Source: Paraburkholderia youngii
GTDB taxonomy: Bacteria; Pseudomonadota; Gammaproteobacteria; Burkholderiales; Burkholderiaceae
Assembly: GCF_013366925.1 (NCBI RefSeq)
Contig: NZ_JAALDK010000002.1
Coordinates: 682,001 to 746,000, forward strand
Direction of reading: 5' to 3'
DNA length: 64,000 bases
The position numbers and the translations under genes were made by a program. The notes below the pieces were generated by a model that was not told the DNA's origin, searched no databases, and was given only the letters and a program-made list of their open reading frames with translations. Positions 15,437-24,174 of this stretch are shown in pieces. Numbering within the stretch: the stretch's first letter is position 1; every line of letters starts with the position of its first letter.

Positions 15437-17308
15437 TTGACGACGCCCATCGTGAACCTCGAACGCGGCCACACCTTCTCCTTTAGCCCCGACGGCGAAC
15501 ACTTCCTGCTCGACGGCCTGCCGTTCCAGATTCGCAGCGGCGAGATGCATCCAGCCCGCATCCCGCGCGAATACTGGCAACACCGCATCCGCATGGCAAG
15601 GGCGATGGGGATGAACTGCGTCGCGTTGTACATCATGTGGAATTACCATGAGACGCACAGAGGCATGTTCGACTTCCGCAGCGGTAATCGCGATATCGAG
15701 GCCTTCATTCGCCTATGTCGATCCGAGCAGATGTGGGTGCTGTTGCGCCCCGGGCCTTACGTTTGCGCAGAGTGGGATCTGGGCGGTCTGCCTGCCTGGC
15801 TGTTGCGCGAGCCGGACATCCAGTTGCGGACCGACTCGGCCACCGATCCTCGCTACATGGCGGCGGTGGCTCGCTATATCGACGAACTGGTTCCGCGCAT
15901 CAAGCCATTGATGAGCGAGCACGGCGGTCCGATCCTGATGATCCAGATCGAAAACGAATTCGGTTCGTATGCGAGCAATCCGGCTTACCTCGAAGAGCTC
16001 AGGCAGCTTTGGCTCAAAGGAGGCATAAGCGGGCCGTTCTACACCGAAGACGGTCTCGCGCAACTCGAACGCAATCACACCACGGTGACGGGCGGCGCGA
16101 TCGCGCTGAGCAACGGCAACGCAGCGCAAATCGCAACGGTGCGCCGCAATTTCCCCTCGGTGCCCGCGATGGCAGGCGAGGTGTATCCGGGGTGGCTCAC
16201 GCATTGGGGCGAAGCGGGCTTCGCGGGCGTGGACTACGACCTCTCCAGCAGCTTGGCCACGTTCATGCAGGCGCGACTGTCGTTCAACCTGTATGTGATT
16301 CACGGCGGCACGAGCTTCAGCTTTTTTGCCGGCGCGAACGTGGACGATTCGGGCAACTATCAGCCCGACATCACGAGCTACGACTACTGCGCGCCGATCA
16401 ACGAGCAAGGCATGGCGACGCCGAAGTACCTCAAATATCGAGACCTGATCGCCAGCTATCTGCCCGAACCGTTGCCAGCCATACCGGATGCCATCGCCAC
16501 GCTTGACTGCGCAGGCGTTGGGGCCTTGATGCCAACGCTCTACGCGTCGATCTGGGACAACCTGCCAGCGGCACTGCCGCACGAGCAAGGCGTCGAACCG
16601 CAGTCGTTCGAACACTACGGTCAGGCGTTCGGCTTCGTGCTGTATCGCAAGTTTTTACCGGAGCACGCGAGCGGTGTGCTGGATATCAGCGGCGTTCACG
16701 ACTATGCGACCGTTTTTCTTGGTGAACAGTACGCGGGCGGCGTATCGAGAGCGCAACTGCCGCGCAGGTACGCGCAGTCGCTCCACATGATGCATCGCGC
16801 GCCGCTTGCCCTGCCTTCGGCGCGGCAGAATCAAGGGTCGAGCACGGACAGTCTCGTACCGCTGGAGATACTCGTCGAGGCCATGGGACGCGTCAACTTC
16901 GGACCCGCGCTCGTCGACCGCAAAGGTCTGCTCGAACCGGTCACGATGCAACACGTAGACGGCTCAGTCTCGTTGCTCGAGCAATGGGACGTCCACCTGT
17001 TGCCGATGGATGACACGTTCATCGCCAACCTCAACGAAGGCTGCACGAACCCGAGCAAACCCGGTCTCTTTTTCAAGGCGAGTGTGCTGCTGACCGAAGT
17101 CGGCGACACCTGGCTCGACATGAGCAACTGGACCAAGGGTCTCGTCTGGGTCAATGGTCACAACCTGGGACGCTACTGGAACATCGGCCCGCAAAAGCGC
17201 CTGTATTGCCCCGCGCCGTGGCTCGTGCGAGGTAACAACGAGGTACTGGTCTTCGACCTCCATCAGATCGACGCGAGGCCGATTCCACTGGCCGATCGCC
17301 TGTACTAG
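15437..17308 (+). CDS. glycoside hydrolase family 35 beta-galactosidase
   Basis: A 623-residue GH35 enzyme that removes terminal beta-linked galactose with retention. Family landmarks are SGEMHPARIPREYWQHRI, GMNCVALYIMWNYHE and LRPGPYVCAEWDLGGLPAWL. The probable acid/base Glu174 lies in IQIENEFGSY and the nucleophile Glu248 in GEVYPGWLTHWGE. The C-terminal third contains jelly-roll domains, ending with GLVWVNGHNLGRYWNIGPQ. No signal peptide is seen, so it is likely cytoplasmic. The frame opens at TTG 15437; GTG 15452 is an alternative start, and no ATG precedes the conserved region. It converges on the alpha-galactosidase-like gene. Confidence 0.92.
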   Translation: MTTPIVNLERGHTFSFSPDGEHFLLDGLPFQIRSGEMHPARIPREYWQHRIRMARAMGMNCVALYIMWNYHETHRGMFDFRSGNRDIEAFIRLCRSEQMWVLLRPGPYVCAEWDLGGLPAWLLREPDIQLRTDSATDPRYMAAVARYIDELVPRIKPLMSEHGGPILMIQIENEFGSYASNPAYLEELRQLWLKGGISGPFYTEDGLAQLERNHTTVTGGAIALSNGNAAQIATVRRNFPSVPAMAGEVYPGWLTHWGEAGFAGVDYDLSSSLATFMQARLSFNLYVIHGGTSFSFFAGANVDDSGNYQPDITSYDYCAPINEQGMATPKYLKYRDLIASYLPEPLPAIPDAIATLDCAGVGALMPTLYASIWDNLPAALPHEQGVEPQSFEHYGQAFGFVLYRKFLPEHASGVLDISGVHDYATVFLGEQYAGGVSRAQLPRRYAQSLHMMHRAPLALPSARQNQGSSTDSLVPLEILVEAMGRVNFGPALVDRKGLLEPVTMQHVDGSVSLLEQWDVHLLPMDDTFIANLNEGCTNPSKPGLFFKASVLLTEVGDTWLDMSNWTKGLVWVNGHNLGRYWNIGPQKRLYCPAPWLVRGNNEVLVFDLHQIDARPIPLADRLY

Positions 17309-17327
17309 CGCGCACGCCTTCTCCCCT

Positions 17328-19292
17328 TCACCGTTTCGCGGCGGCAACCGGCAGCAGTTCGAGCGTGAGCACTTCGAACGGCGCGAGTTGCACTGCATGC
17401 GGTACATCAGCGTCCAGTTGAGTGGGAATGCCGGAAGCCCTTGCACGCCCAACGCTGCGCGCTTCGAATCGTCCCGCCGCCCCATCCGGCAACTCCAGTT
17501 GGCGCCGCAGGTCGAGTATGAAGCGTTGTGTGCGAGTGTGAGGATTGCGCAGCGTCACGATCGACTTGCGCGGCGCCCACGCTGCCCAACCGTAAGCCGC
17601 CTGTTCGTCCGGCGCGCCGCCAATCCAATGGCTGTCGCGCAGGATGTCGCCGTTTTCGCGCGCCCATCTCGCGGCGCGCGCAAGCTCATCCCAGTCGTGC
17701 TCGCCCAGCAGCGCAGGCGTGATGTATAGCTCCTGCAATTGCGTGCCGGTCCCGAAGTACGACCACACTTCGTTGGAGAATGCATCTCCCGTCGACGTAT
17801 TGAGGCGTGGATTGCACTGCGCATAGAGGATGCCGTGCAGCATCAGCGAATTGAGTGGAAAGAGCGGACTGCGCTCGACGACGTTGTAATACGTCTGCGT
17901 GTCGCGGTAGGTGATCCAGCGCTCGCGGTTCGTGCCGCTTCCCGCCAGGCCATCGTCGCTGCCGCCGCGCCAGATGGAGTCGACATGGCGCAGCCAGAAC
18001 GGCGACGGATGCGTACCTGTCGTGAGATTGATGAAGGTTTCGGGCTTGGCCGCGCGGATGTCCTCGATCAGTTGAATCGCCGCGTCCCAATCGCTGTCGA
18101 ACAGGCTGCCAGGAAACACCCTGTCGGCATTGCCCGTGCCGTCGAACTTGAATTGATTGACGCCGCCCTTGTCGAGCATGTCCATCACGACCTCATGAAA
18201 GCGCCGGTAATAGGTCGGACCCGACAACGCGAGACCGTTGTCGATGACCTCATAACCAGCGGCACGTCCTCGTGCTACGCGTTCCTGTTTCGGCGTACCG
18301 TAGCCGCCCCACGGCGAAAGCCATATGCCGGGAGCGGCGCGGAATCGCGCGGTAGCGTCGCGCAGCGGAACGAAGCCATCTGGAAATGCATTGCTGAATT
18401 GCCAGCCGCCGCCAAGGTCGTCCCAGCCATCGTCGAACAGAAACGAATCGATTTGCACCCCGCGCACTGCATGCAACTCGTGGCCGATCGTTTCGATGCG
18501 TTCGAGCGCCTGTTCCTGCGAATATGGCGTCAGGTAGCCGATGTCGCCCCAGCTGTTGTAGTGCAGAAACGGCCGATACGGGCGGGCGCGTTCCCGCTCC
18601 AGATAGATGCCGAAGTCGCGCCGAATCTGGCCGTCACTGGCTACACCTGCCACAGCCGAGTAGACCAGCGTTCTGTTTTTCTGTAGAGGCAACGCGCGAT
18701 GCAGCGTAAAGCCAAGGGTGTCGCCCTCTACCTGACTTGTCGCCAGCGGATGCTCGAAGCCCAGATAAAAGTTGCCCGCAACGACCGGCGTGCCCTTGCG
18801 CTCAGGACTGGCCTTGGCGCCAGCAGCGCGCGTCTGCAGCAATGACACGGCGGTGATCGCTTCGTCCCGAACAAGCGCCGTAATCGCAAGTTGGACGCGC
18901 AGATATCGTGACCCGTCGCGTTGCTCGACGCTCCATTGCACCTTTAGGCGTCCATGAGTATCGACAAGGGAGATGCTCGCGCGCCGCCCTGCGATTCGTT
19001 CGCCCAGGCGGGACGCACGCGGGTTGGGTTCGACCGCCGCGTCGCTCACCGGCGCAACGACCTTCATCTCGGCCAGGCCCGTGGTGGTTCCGTCAGCGAG
19101 CGTGAGCGTGAACGGTGCGATGAGGAGCAGCGTGCGTTTGCGCTCGCAATCGATCAGCGAGAAACCGGCGAGACGTTCGTTCTCGTGCGTCCAGCGCAAT
19201 GCAATCGCGTCGTTGCCGAATGAGGAGAGATGGCCCGTCGTCTGGAGCACGGGCCTGCCGGTTTGCGTAGGCAAAGCATGGTTGGCGCGCAT
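17328..19292 (-). CDS. GH36-like alpha-galactosidase
   Basis: A 654-residue protein of clan GH-D. After an N-terminal beta domain comes a TIM-barrel section with FLHYNSWGDIGY (about 242-253), FLFDDGWDD (285-292), the probable nucleophile Asp384 in FKFDGTGN and the probable acid Asp446 or Asp447 in WRGGSDD. The C-terminus is a beta domain (LAPFEVLTLELLPV). It has no secretion signal, so it should act on imported galactosides. It is convergent with the GH35 gene and the stops are 19 bases apart. Specificity could be broader than alpha-galactose. Confidence 0.85.
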   Translation of the reverse strand: MRANHALPTQTGRPVLQTTGHLSSFGNDAIALRWTHENERLAGFSLIDCERKRTLLLIAPFTLTLADGTTTGLAEMKVVAPVSDAAVEPNPRASRLGERIAGRRASISLVDTHGRLKVQWSVEQRDGSRYLRVQLAITALVRDEAITAVSLLQTRAAGAKASPERKGTPVVAGNFYLGFEHPLATSQVEGDTLGFTLHRALPLQKNRTLVYSAVAGVASDGQIRRDFGIYLERERARPYRPFLHYNSWGDIGYLTPYSQEQALERIETIGHELHAVRGVQIDSFLFDDGWDDLGGGWQFSNAFPDGFVPLRDATARFRAAPGIWLSPWGGYGTPKQERVARGRAAGYEVIDNGLALSGPTYYRRFHEVVMDMLDKGGVNQFKFDGTGNADRVFPGSLFDSDWDAAIQLIEDIRAAKPETFINLTTGTHPSPFWLRHVDSIWRGGSDDGLAGSGTNRERWITYRDTQTYYNVVERSPLFPLNSLMLHGILYAQCNPRLNTSTGDAFSNEVWSYFGTGTQLQELYITPALLGEHDWDELARAARWARENGDILRDSHWIGGAPDEQAAYGWAAWAPRKSIVTLRNPHTRTQRFILDLRRQLELPDGAAGRFEARSVGRARASGIPTQLDADVPHAVQLAPFEVLTLELLPVAAAKR

Positions 19293-19402
19293 GGAGCACC
19301 TGTCTCGGGCCAGAGCAGCAGCAAATAGCGTAACGGCAATGGACCTACGTGTTCAAGGCACGGCGCGCGCGGGTGAAATTTTCTCATGGGGCGACAGACC
19401 GC

Positions 19403-20305
19403 TCACGCGCGAAGTGAGCGTGGACCGAAGCGACCTTGCTGGCCTGCCCGGCGTGCGGCAGCTATCAAATCCGCGCACGCGGGCGAGTCGGAGCGGGGAA
19501 ACGCGTAGAAACGTGCAACCGGCAACGCGGGCAAGCCTTCTTTGCGACCCAGCAGGCGCAAACCTTCGACTCGCTGACTATCGGCGATGACGGTAACGGC
19601 AAAACCCGAACTCGCCGCCGACAGACAGCCCGCCATGCTGCTGCTCTCGAACACGAGGCGCCACGCGCGCCCCGCCTTGTTGAGTGCCGCGATTGCCGAC
19701 TCTCGATAGATGCAGGGATCGGGAAAGACGGCCAGCGGCAGCGGCCGGTCGAGATCCAGAGGTTCATGTTGCGCGTAGGCCCAGACCAGCGGTTCTTCCC
19801 ACAGCAGTTCACCACCTTTCCCGACACGGCTGCATTGCTTGCCGAACACGAGATCCAGACGACCGCGCTCCTGCTGGCGCAACAGATCGGCCGTGATGCC
19901 GACTTTGAGGTCGATTGTCGCCTCGGGATGTCGCTGTCGAAAACGCTGTAGCACCTGGGGTAGCCAGGTGCCGGCAAAATCTTCCGATGCACCGACCCGC
20001 AGTAACCCACGCAGCGGCGCGCCGCGCAGTTTCGCGCGGACCTCGCGTTCCAGATCGAGAATGTTGCGGCCGTACGCATACAAGGTGTCGCCGCCCTGCG
20101 TCAACGCCAGGTGGCGAGTCGTGCGTGTCAGCAGATCAACGCCGACCATTTGTTCCAGGCGCTTGATATGGCCGCTCACGGCCGAAGGAGTCAGCGCCAG
20201 ACGCTCGGCGGCCGTGGCAAAGCTGCCGCTGTCCACGACTTCGAGAAAAGTGCGGAGCAATACGGTATCGAGCGGAACACCGTCGGCAGCGGGCAGAATG
20301 TCCAT
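19403..20305 (-). CDS. LysR-family transcriptional regulator
   Basis: A 300-residue LysR regulator. The helix-turn-helix covers about residues 15-75 (RTFLEVVDSGSFATAAERLALTPSAVSGHIKRLE) and a periplasmic-binding-like effector domain fills the rest. It is transcribed away from the epoxide-hydrolase-like gene at 20410. The 104-bp gap between them contains a perfect inverted repeat (20323-20349) that is probably its binding site. The effector is unknown. It likely represses itself and controls the divergent gene, as is usual for the family. Confidence 0.92.
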   Translation of the reverse strand: MDILPAADGVPLDTVLLRTFLEVVDSGSFATAAERLALTPSAVSGHIKRLEQMVGVDLLTRTTRHLALTQGGDTLYAYGRNILDLEREVRAKLRGAPLRGLLRVGASEDFAGTWLPQVLQRFRQRHPEATIDLKVGITADLLRQQERGRLDLVFGKQCSRVGKGGELLWEEPLVWAYAQHEPLDLDRPLPLAVFPDPCIYRESAIAALNKAGRAWRLVFESSSMAGCLSAASSGFAVTVIADSQRVEGLRLLGRKEGLPALPVARFYAFPRSDSPACADLIAAARRAGQQGRFGPRSLRA

Positions 20306-20322
20306 TGAAACGATTCAACACA

Positions 20323-20349
20323 AATAATCACCAATGAGTCGTGATTATT
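20323..20349. promoter_or_regulatory. probable LysR operator, AATAATCAC-N9-GTGATTATT
   Basis: Perfect 9-bp arms at 20323-20331 and 20341-20349 are separated by 9 bp and lie between divergent LysR and hydrolase genes. The embedded T-N11-A spacing suits a LysR-type regulator. An 8-bp direct repeat, TCACCAAT (20328-20335 and 20349-20356), overlaps the palindrome and may be a second contact site. Confidence 0.7.
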
Positions 20350-20409
20350 CACCAATCGCGACGAGACGTCGAGCTATCGTGGCACTACCCTGTTTGCACG
20401 AGGAAAACC

Positions 20410-21294
20410 ATGAACACCTACCGCCACGCCGCTACCCAGCGGCTCGACATTGCCTATCTCGAATGGAACCCGCAGGGCGCGCGAACAGCGGTGCTGCTGC
20501 ATGGCTGGCCGGACAGCCCGCAGTGCTGGAAGAGCGTCGCGCGCATTCTGGCCGATTCGGGTTACCGCGTGCTCGCACCTGCACTGCGGGGCTTCGCGCC
20601 CACCCGGTTTCTCGATACGAGCACGCCTCGCAGCGGCCAGTTGTCCGCGCTGGGGCGCGATCTTCTGGATTTCGTCGACGTGCTGCAAGTTGAGCGGCCG
20701 GTCCTCGTCGGACATGATTGGGGCGCACGCGCGGTCGCTAATGCGTGCGGCCTGCGAGACGGCGTGGCCTCACATCTGGTAATGCTCTCGGTGGGATACG
20801 GCACCAATGCCCCGGACCAGGTATTGACCCTGCAGCAGGCACGCAATTATTGGTACCACTGGTTTATGGCCACGCCGCGAGGCGCACGCGTGGTTCGGGA
20901 CGAGCGTGAGGCCTTCGCCCGGCAGATGTGGGATAGCTGGGCGCCGGCCGGCTGGTACACGCCGGCCGACTTCGCCGAAGCGGCGCAGTCATTCGTGGGC
21001 GACGACTGGGCCGACATCGTGCTCCATTCCTATCGACATCGTTGGGGCTTTGTCGACGGAGACCCCGCCTATGCCGACGATGAAACGCGTCTGAATCCCG
21101 CACCGGTGCTATCGGTTGCAACGCTGGTGCTGCACGGCGGTGCGGACACTTGCAATCATCCCGATAGTTCGAGCGGACCGGAGTCGTACTTCCGTGGGCG
21201 ATATGAGCGGAAGGTTCTCGATGGTGTCGGCCACTTTCCGCAGCGCGAAGCGCCGCGGGACGTCGCCGATGCCATCTTGCAGTTCTGTCGATAA
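20410..21294 (+). CDS. alpha/beta hydrolase, epoxide hydrolase-like
   Basis: A 294-residue cytoplasmic alpha/beta hydrolase. The oxyanion motif HGWPDSP (31-37) and the nucleophile elbow VGHDWGA, with Asp103 rather than Ser, place it with epoxide hydrolases and haloalkane dehalogenases; HGxP favours epoxide hydrolase. The catalytic His is in DGVGHFPQRE near the end. The start is ATG 20410 with GAGGAAA upstream. It is the divergent partner of the LysR gene at 19403 and is probably induced by an effector of that regulator. The substrate is unknown. Confidence 0.87.
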   Translation: MNTYRHAATQRLDIAYLEWNPQGARTAVLLHGWPDSPQCWKSVARILADSGYRVLAPALRGFAPTRFLDTSTPRSGQLSALGRDLLDFVDVLQVERPVLVGHDWGARAVANACGLRDGVASHLVMLSVGYGTNAPDQVLTLQQARNYWYHWFMATPRGARVVRDEREAFARQMWDSWAPAGWYTPADFAEAAQSFVGDDWADIVLHSYRHRWGFVDGDPAYADDETRLNPAPVLSVATLVLHGGADTCNHPDSSSGPESYFRGRYERKVLDGVGHFPQREAPRDVADAILQFCR

Positions 21295-21309
21295 GACTCG
21301 GAGCAGCCG

Positions 21310-21627
21310 TCAAAACTCGAGCGAAATGCCTTCACTATGGAGTGCACGCTGTACGGCCGGCCGCTCGAGGACGCGCCGCGCCGATGCGGTCCAAGCCTGA
21401 TACGTGTCACCCATCGGTAGGCCGATGCGCATGCCCCACCGATAGAGAACAAGCAGAAACGGATCGACGATCGTATAGCCGCACGGCAACGAGTACGAAC
21501 ACCCGTCGCTGAGCTTGCTTTCGATCTGCGCAAACGCTGTCTCAATCGTCTGTCGAGCGTGTGCGGAAACCGCGGCATGCAACGACACCTCTGCGATGAA
21601 CGTCACGATTGCCGGGAGTTCCGTCAA
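21310..21627 (-). pseudogene. glutathione S-transferase remnant, C-terminal domain only
   Basis: The frame encodes the helical C-terminal domain of a bacterial glutathione S-transferase (for example IETAFAQIESKLSDG, the GYTIVDPFLLVLYRWG core and ERPAVQRALHSEGI). The thioredoxin-like N-terminal half, which binds glutathione, is absent: reading upstream past 21627 gives only Arg/Gln-rich sequence. The nominal start would be TTG with no ribosome site. A normal family member is about 200 residues; this is about 105. I read it as a truncated gene. Confidence 0.7.
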
Positions 21628-21632
21628 TACGC

Positions 21633-21821
21633 CTACCTTTCGCTGCGCTTGCCGCCGACGCCGATCTTGCCGCGCCCGACCTTGCGATGCGGCGCACTGG
21701 GGCGCAGCCTTTTCCTGGAACTAGCTGTCAACGTGACGTGCTCCGAAGGGTAGCGGGTCGTTCTGTCCAGTGCGGCTTGATAGGCGCGATGGCCTGGATC
21801 GTTGCGCCTGGTAGCTGACAT
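21633..21821 (-). CDS. possible small basic protein, 62 aa
   Basis: A frame of 62 codons starts MSATRRNDPGHRAYQAALDR and becomes very Arg/Lys-rich. It is included because its ATG is preceded by a perfect AGGAGG at 8-base spacing, which is uncommon by chance. It ends 5 bases before the glutathione transferase remnant. There is no recognisable family; it could also be what remains of the 5' end of a disrupted gene. Confidence 0.35.
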   Translation of the reverse strand: MSATRRNDPGHRAYQAALDRTTRYPSEHVTLTASSRKRLRPSAPHRKVGRGKIGVGGKRSER

Positions 21822-22130
21822 GACTGGCACCTCCTCAGAGAATTCTAGGCCGAAACAGCCCGGCGGTTATGTCGCCTTCCTGAGTACGGTGCGCGTCATT
21901 CATGACAACCCGGACCGCGGCACCCGGAAAGCCGGCAAAAGCTGTCGCCGCAGTCCGTCAGACAGCGCCGTTGCACCCTCAGCGGCGATCCGGTCCAGGC
22001 GTCACAACGTTCGTTTTTCCGCAACCATGCTTTCGCCCAGCCCCGCTTCTTCCAGACGGCGGGAAGCAGGACTATACGTCCATGCCTCGACACATCGCCG
22101 CGGCCTCTTCCAAAAGGATGTGCAATCAAA
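21822..22130. other. gene-free stretch
   Basis: These 309 bases precede the MBL-fold gene and hold only short overlapping frames with no ribosome sites or recognisable motifs. Next to the truncated glutathione transferase they look like degraded coding DNA. I see no hairpin or promoter worth naming. Confidence 0.5.
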
Positions 22131-23024
22131 GTGGACACCATTCATCGATATCGGATCGGCAGTGCGACCGTGACACGGGTCACCGATCTCGTTCTTCCCG
22201 AGATTCCTTCAGCCTACCTGTTTCCCGACCGGGATCGCTCGATCCTTGCCAACGATCCGCCGCCATGGATCGGCCGCGAGAACGCCTCGCAAGACGGTGA
22301 GACGCTCGCGTTGAGCGTACATAGCTGGATCGTGCAGACAGAGGGCAAAACCGTCCTGATCGACACGGGTGCCGGCAACGGCAAGCATCGACCGCTGAAC
22401 CCCGTGTTCGATCAACTCGATACGCCTTACTTGCAGCGCCTTGCGGCAGCCGGCGTCCAGCCGGCCGACGTCGACGTCGTGCTGATCACGCACCTGCACG
22501 TCGATCACGTCGGCTGGAACACGGTGCGCAAAGGTGACGCGTGGCGCCCGACATTCGCCAATGCGACCTACGTGTTCTCGAATGCCGAGTACCGTTTCTA
22601 TGCCGACGAAGCGCACGTGCAGACACCGAGCGCTGGCGTATTCGAGGACAGCGTGCAGCCGATTATCGATGCGGGCCAGGCCCTGTTGATCGACGCACAA
22701 AGCCAGCCCACGCTCGAAGGCCTGGAGGGGTTCACGTTCCATCGAACCAAAGGCCACAGCTTCGACCATCTGTCGATCGGCTTCACTTCCGAAGGGCAGC
22801 ACGCGCTGTTTTCAGGCGACGTCATGCATCACCCGATTCAGATAGCCAAGCCCGAGTGGAACTCGACTTTCTGCGAGTTTCCCGACGATGCCGAGCGCTC
22901 GCGGCTCTGGGCGCTGAACCACGCCGCAGATCGGCACTCGCTGTTCTTCAGCAGTCATTTCCCCGGAACATCCGTGGGCGTGGTCGAAAGGCAGGCCGGC
23001 GGTTTCGTCTGGCTGCCCCGCTGA
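22131..23024 (+). CDS. MBL-fold metallo-hydrolase
   Basis: A 297-residue metallo-beta-lactamase-fold hydrolase. The metal motif HLHVDH is at residues 121-126, the bridging Asp follows in FSGDVMHHP, and further His residues occur in KGHSFDH and SSHFPG. The architecture resembles the AttM/lactonase group, but that group also contains many other esterases. The start is GTG 22131 with AAGG about 12 bases upstream, which is a weak site. The alpha/beta hydrolase gene follows 25 bases later, so the two form an operon. Lactone or ester turnover is plausible, not proven. Confidence 0.86.
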   Translation: MDTIHRYRIGSATVTRVTDLVLPEIPSAYLFPDRDRSILANDPPPWIGRENASQDGETLALSVHSWIVQTEGKTVLIDTGAGNGKHRPLNPVFDQLDTPYLQRLAAAGVQPADVDVVLITHLHVDHVGWNTVRKGDAWRPTFANATYVFSNAEYRFYADEAHVQTPSAGVFEDSVQPIIDAGQALLIDAQSQPTLEGLEGFTFHRTKGHSFDHLSIGFTSEGQHALFSGDVMHHPIQIAKPEWNSTFCEFPDDAERSRLWALNHAADRHSLFFSSHFPGTSVGVVERQAGGFVWLPR

Positions 23025-23049
23025 ACCTCTCCACCAGAGAGCAAACATC

Positions 23050-24018
23050 ATGGCAACCCAAGCACAGATTGAATCCCGCGACTTCATGATCCCGAGCGAT
23101 ACGCCCGAGATCGAGCTTCACATCCGCAACAAGCGGCCGGCAGGCCGCACCGACTTTGGTGAAGCACGCACCGTGATGTTGATGCACGGCGCCACCTACG
23201 GATCCGGCAGCCTCTACGACACGCCGATCGGCGGTTATTCGTTTATGGACTACCTCGCTCGCGCAGGCTTCGATGTTTACGCCGTGGATGCGCGCGGCTA
23301 TGGTGAATCGACACGACCACCGCAAATGCGTGTCGCCGCTGCGCAGAGCGAGCCGCTGGGGCGTACCGAATCCGGCTTGCGCGACTTCACGAGCGCCGTG
23401 AACTTCGTGCTGCGCACTTCAGGCATCGCGCGTATCAATGTGATCGGAATGTCCTGGGGCGGCAGCGTGAGTGGCGCGTTCACCGCCCGCAACGGTCACA
23501 AGGTTCGCAGGCTCGGGCTCGTCGCGCCACAGTGGGTCAGCGACAAGCCCATCCCACTGGACCCAGGTGGCCCGCTGGGTGGTTACCGGGTGGTGCGCGC
23601 GGCCGATGCGCGCGAGCGCTGGGTCAATGCCGCCCCCGAGTGGAAGCGCAGCACACTGATACCGGATGGTGGCTTCGAAGCATGGCTCGACAATACGGTT
23701 CGCACGGAGCCCGACGAGGCGTTGCGCGAGAACCAGTCGATCCGTGTCGCGAACGGGCCGATTCAGGACATTCGCGAGTACTGGGGAGCAGGTAAGGCGT
23801 TTTATGACCCGGGCCACATCGAAGTGCCGGTCCTGCTGATTCATGGAGAATGGGATGTCGACGTGCCGCTCGCGCTTGCGCAGGATTACTTCGCGCATCT
23901 GAGCGGGTCGCCGGACAAGCGTTGGCTCGAACTGGGCGAAGCAACCCACATGCTCATGCTCGAGAAGAACCGGGGGCACGCATATCAGGCATTGGTCAGC
24001 TTCCTGAGCGAGGCTTGA
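23050..24018 (+). CDS. alpha/beta hydrolase
   Basis: A 322-residue serine hydrolase of the alpha/beta fold with no export signal. The oxyanion segment is LMHGATYGSG near residue 45. The nucleophile is Ser135 in GMSWGGS, the acid probably lies in HGEWDVDVP, and the His is in GEATHMLML. It sits directly behind the MBL-fold gene and before a LysR gene in the same direction. Together these suggest a two-step ester or lactone degradation unit. The substrate is not visible. Confidence 0.87.
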   Translation: MATQAQIESRDFMIPSDTPEIELHIRNKRPAGRTDFGEARTVMLMHGATYGSGSLYDTPIGGYSFMDYLARAGFDVYAVDARGYGESTRPPQMRVAAAQSEPLGRTESGLRDFTSAVNFVLRTSGIARINVIGMSWGGSVSGAFTARNGHKVRRLGLVAPQWVSDKPIPLDPGGPLGGYRVVRAADARERWVNAAPEWKRSTLIPDGGFEAWLDNTVRTEPDEALRENQSIRVANGPIQDIREYWGAGKAFYDPGHIEVPVLLIHGEWDVDVPLALAQDYFAHLSGSPDKRWLELGEATHMLMLEKNRGHAYQALVSFLSEA

Positions 24019-24174
24019 TGGCGGCGCAAGCGTACGGGCGACCGACGCTTACGACACGCTTTCGGCGCCTGCGCCGTGCGAGAATGCCGCAGCACATCGC
24101 ATGCATCCTCGCACGACGCAAATATCCATATCGACCCGCGACCCGCATGCATCCCAATCTGACAGGACTAATGC

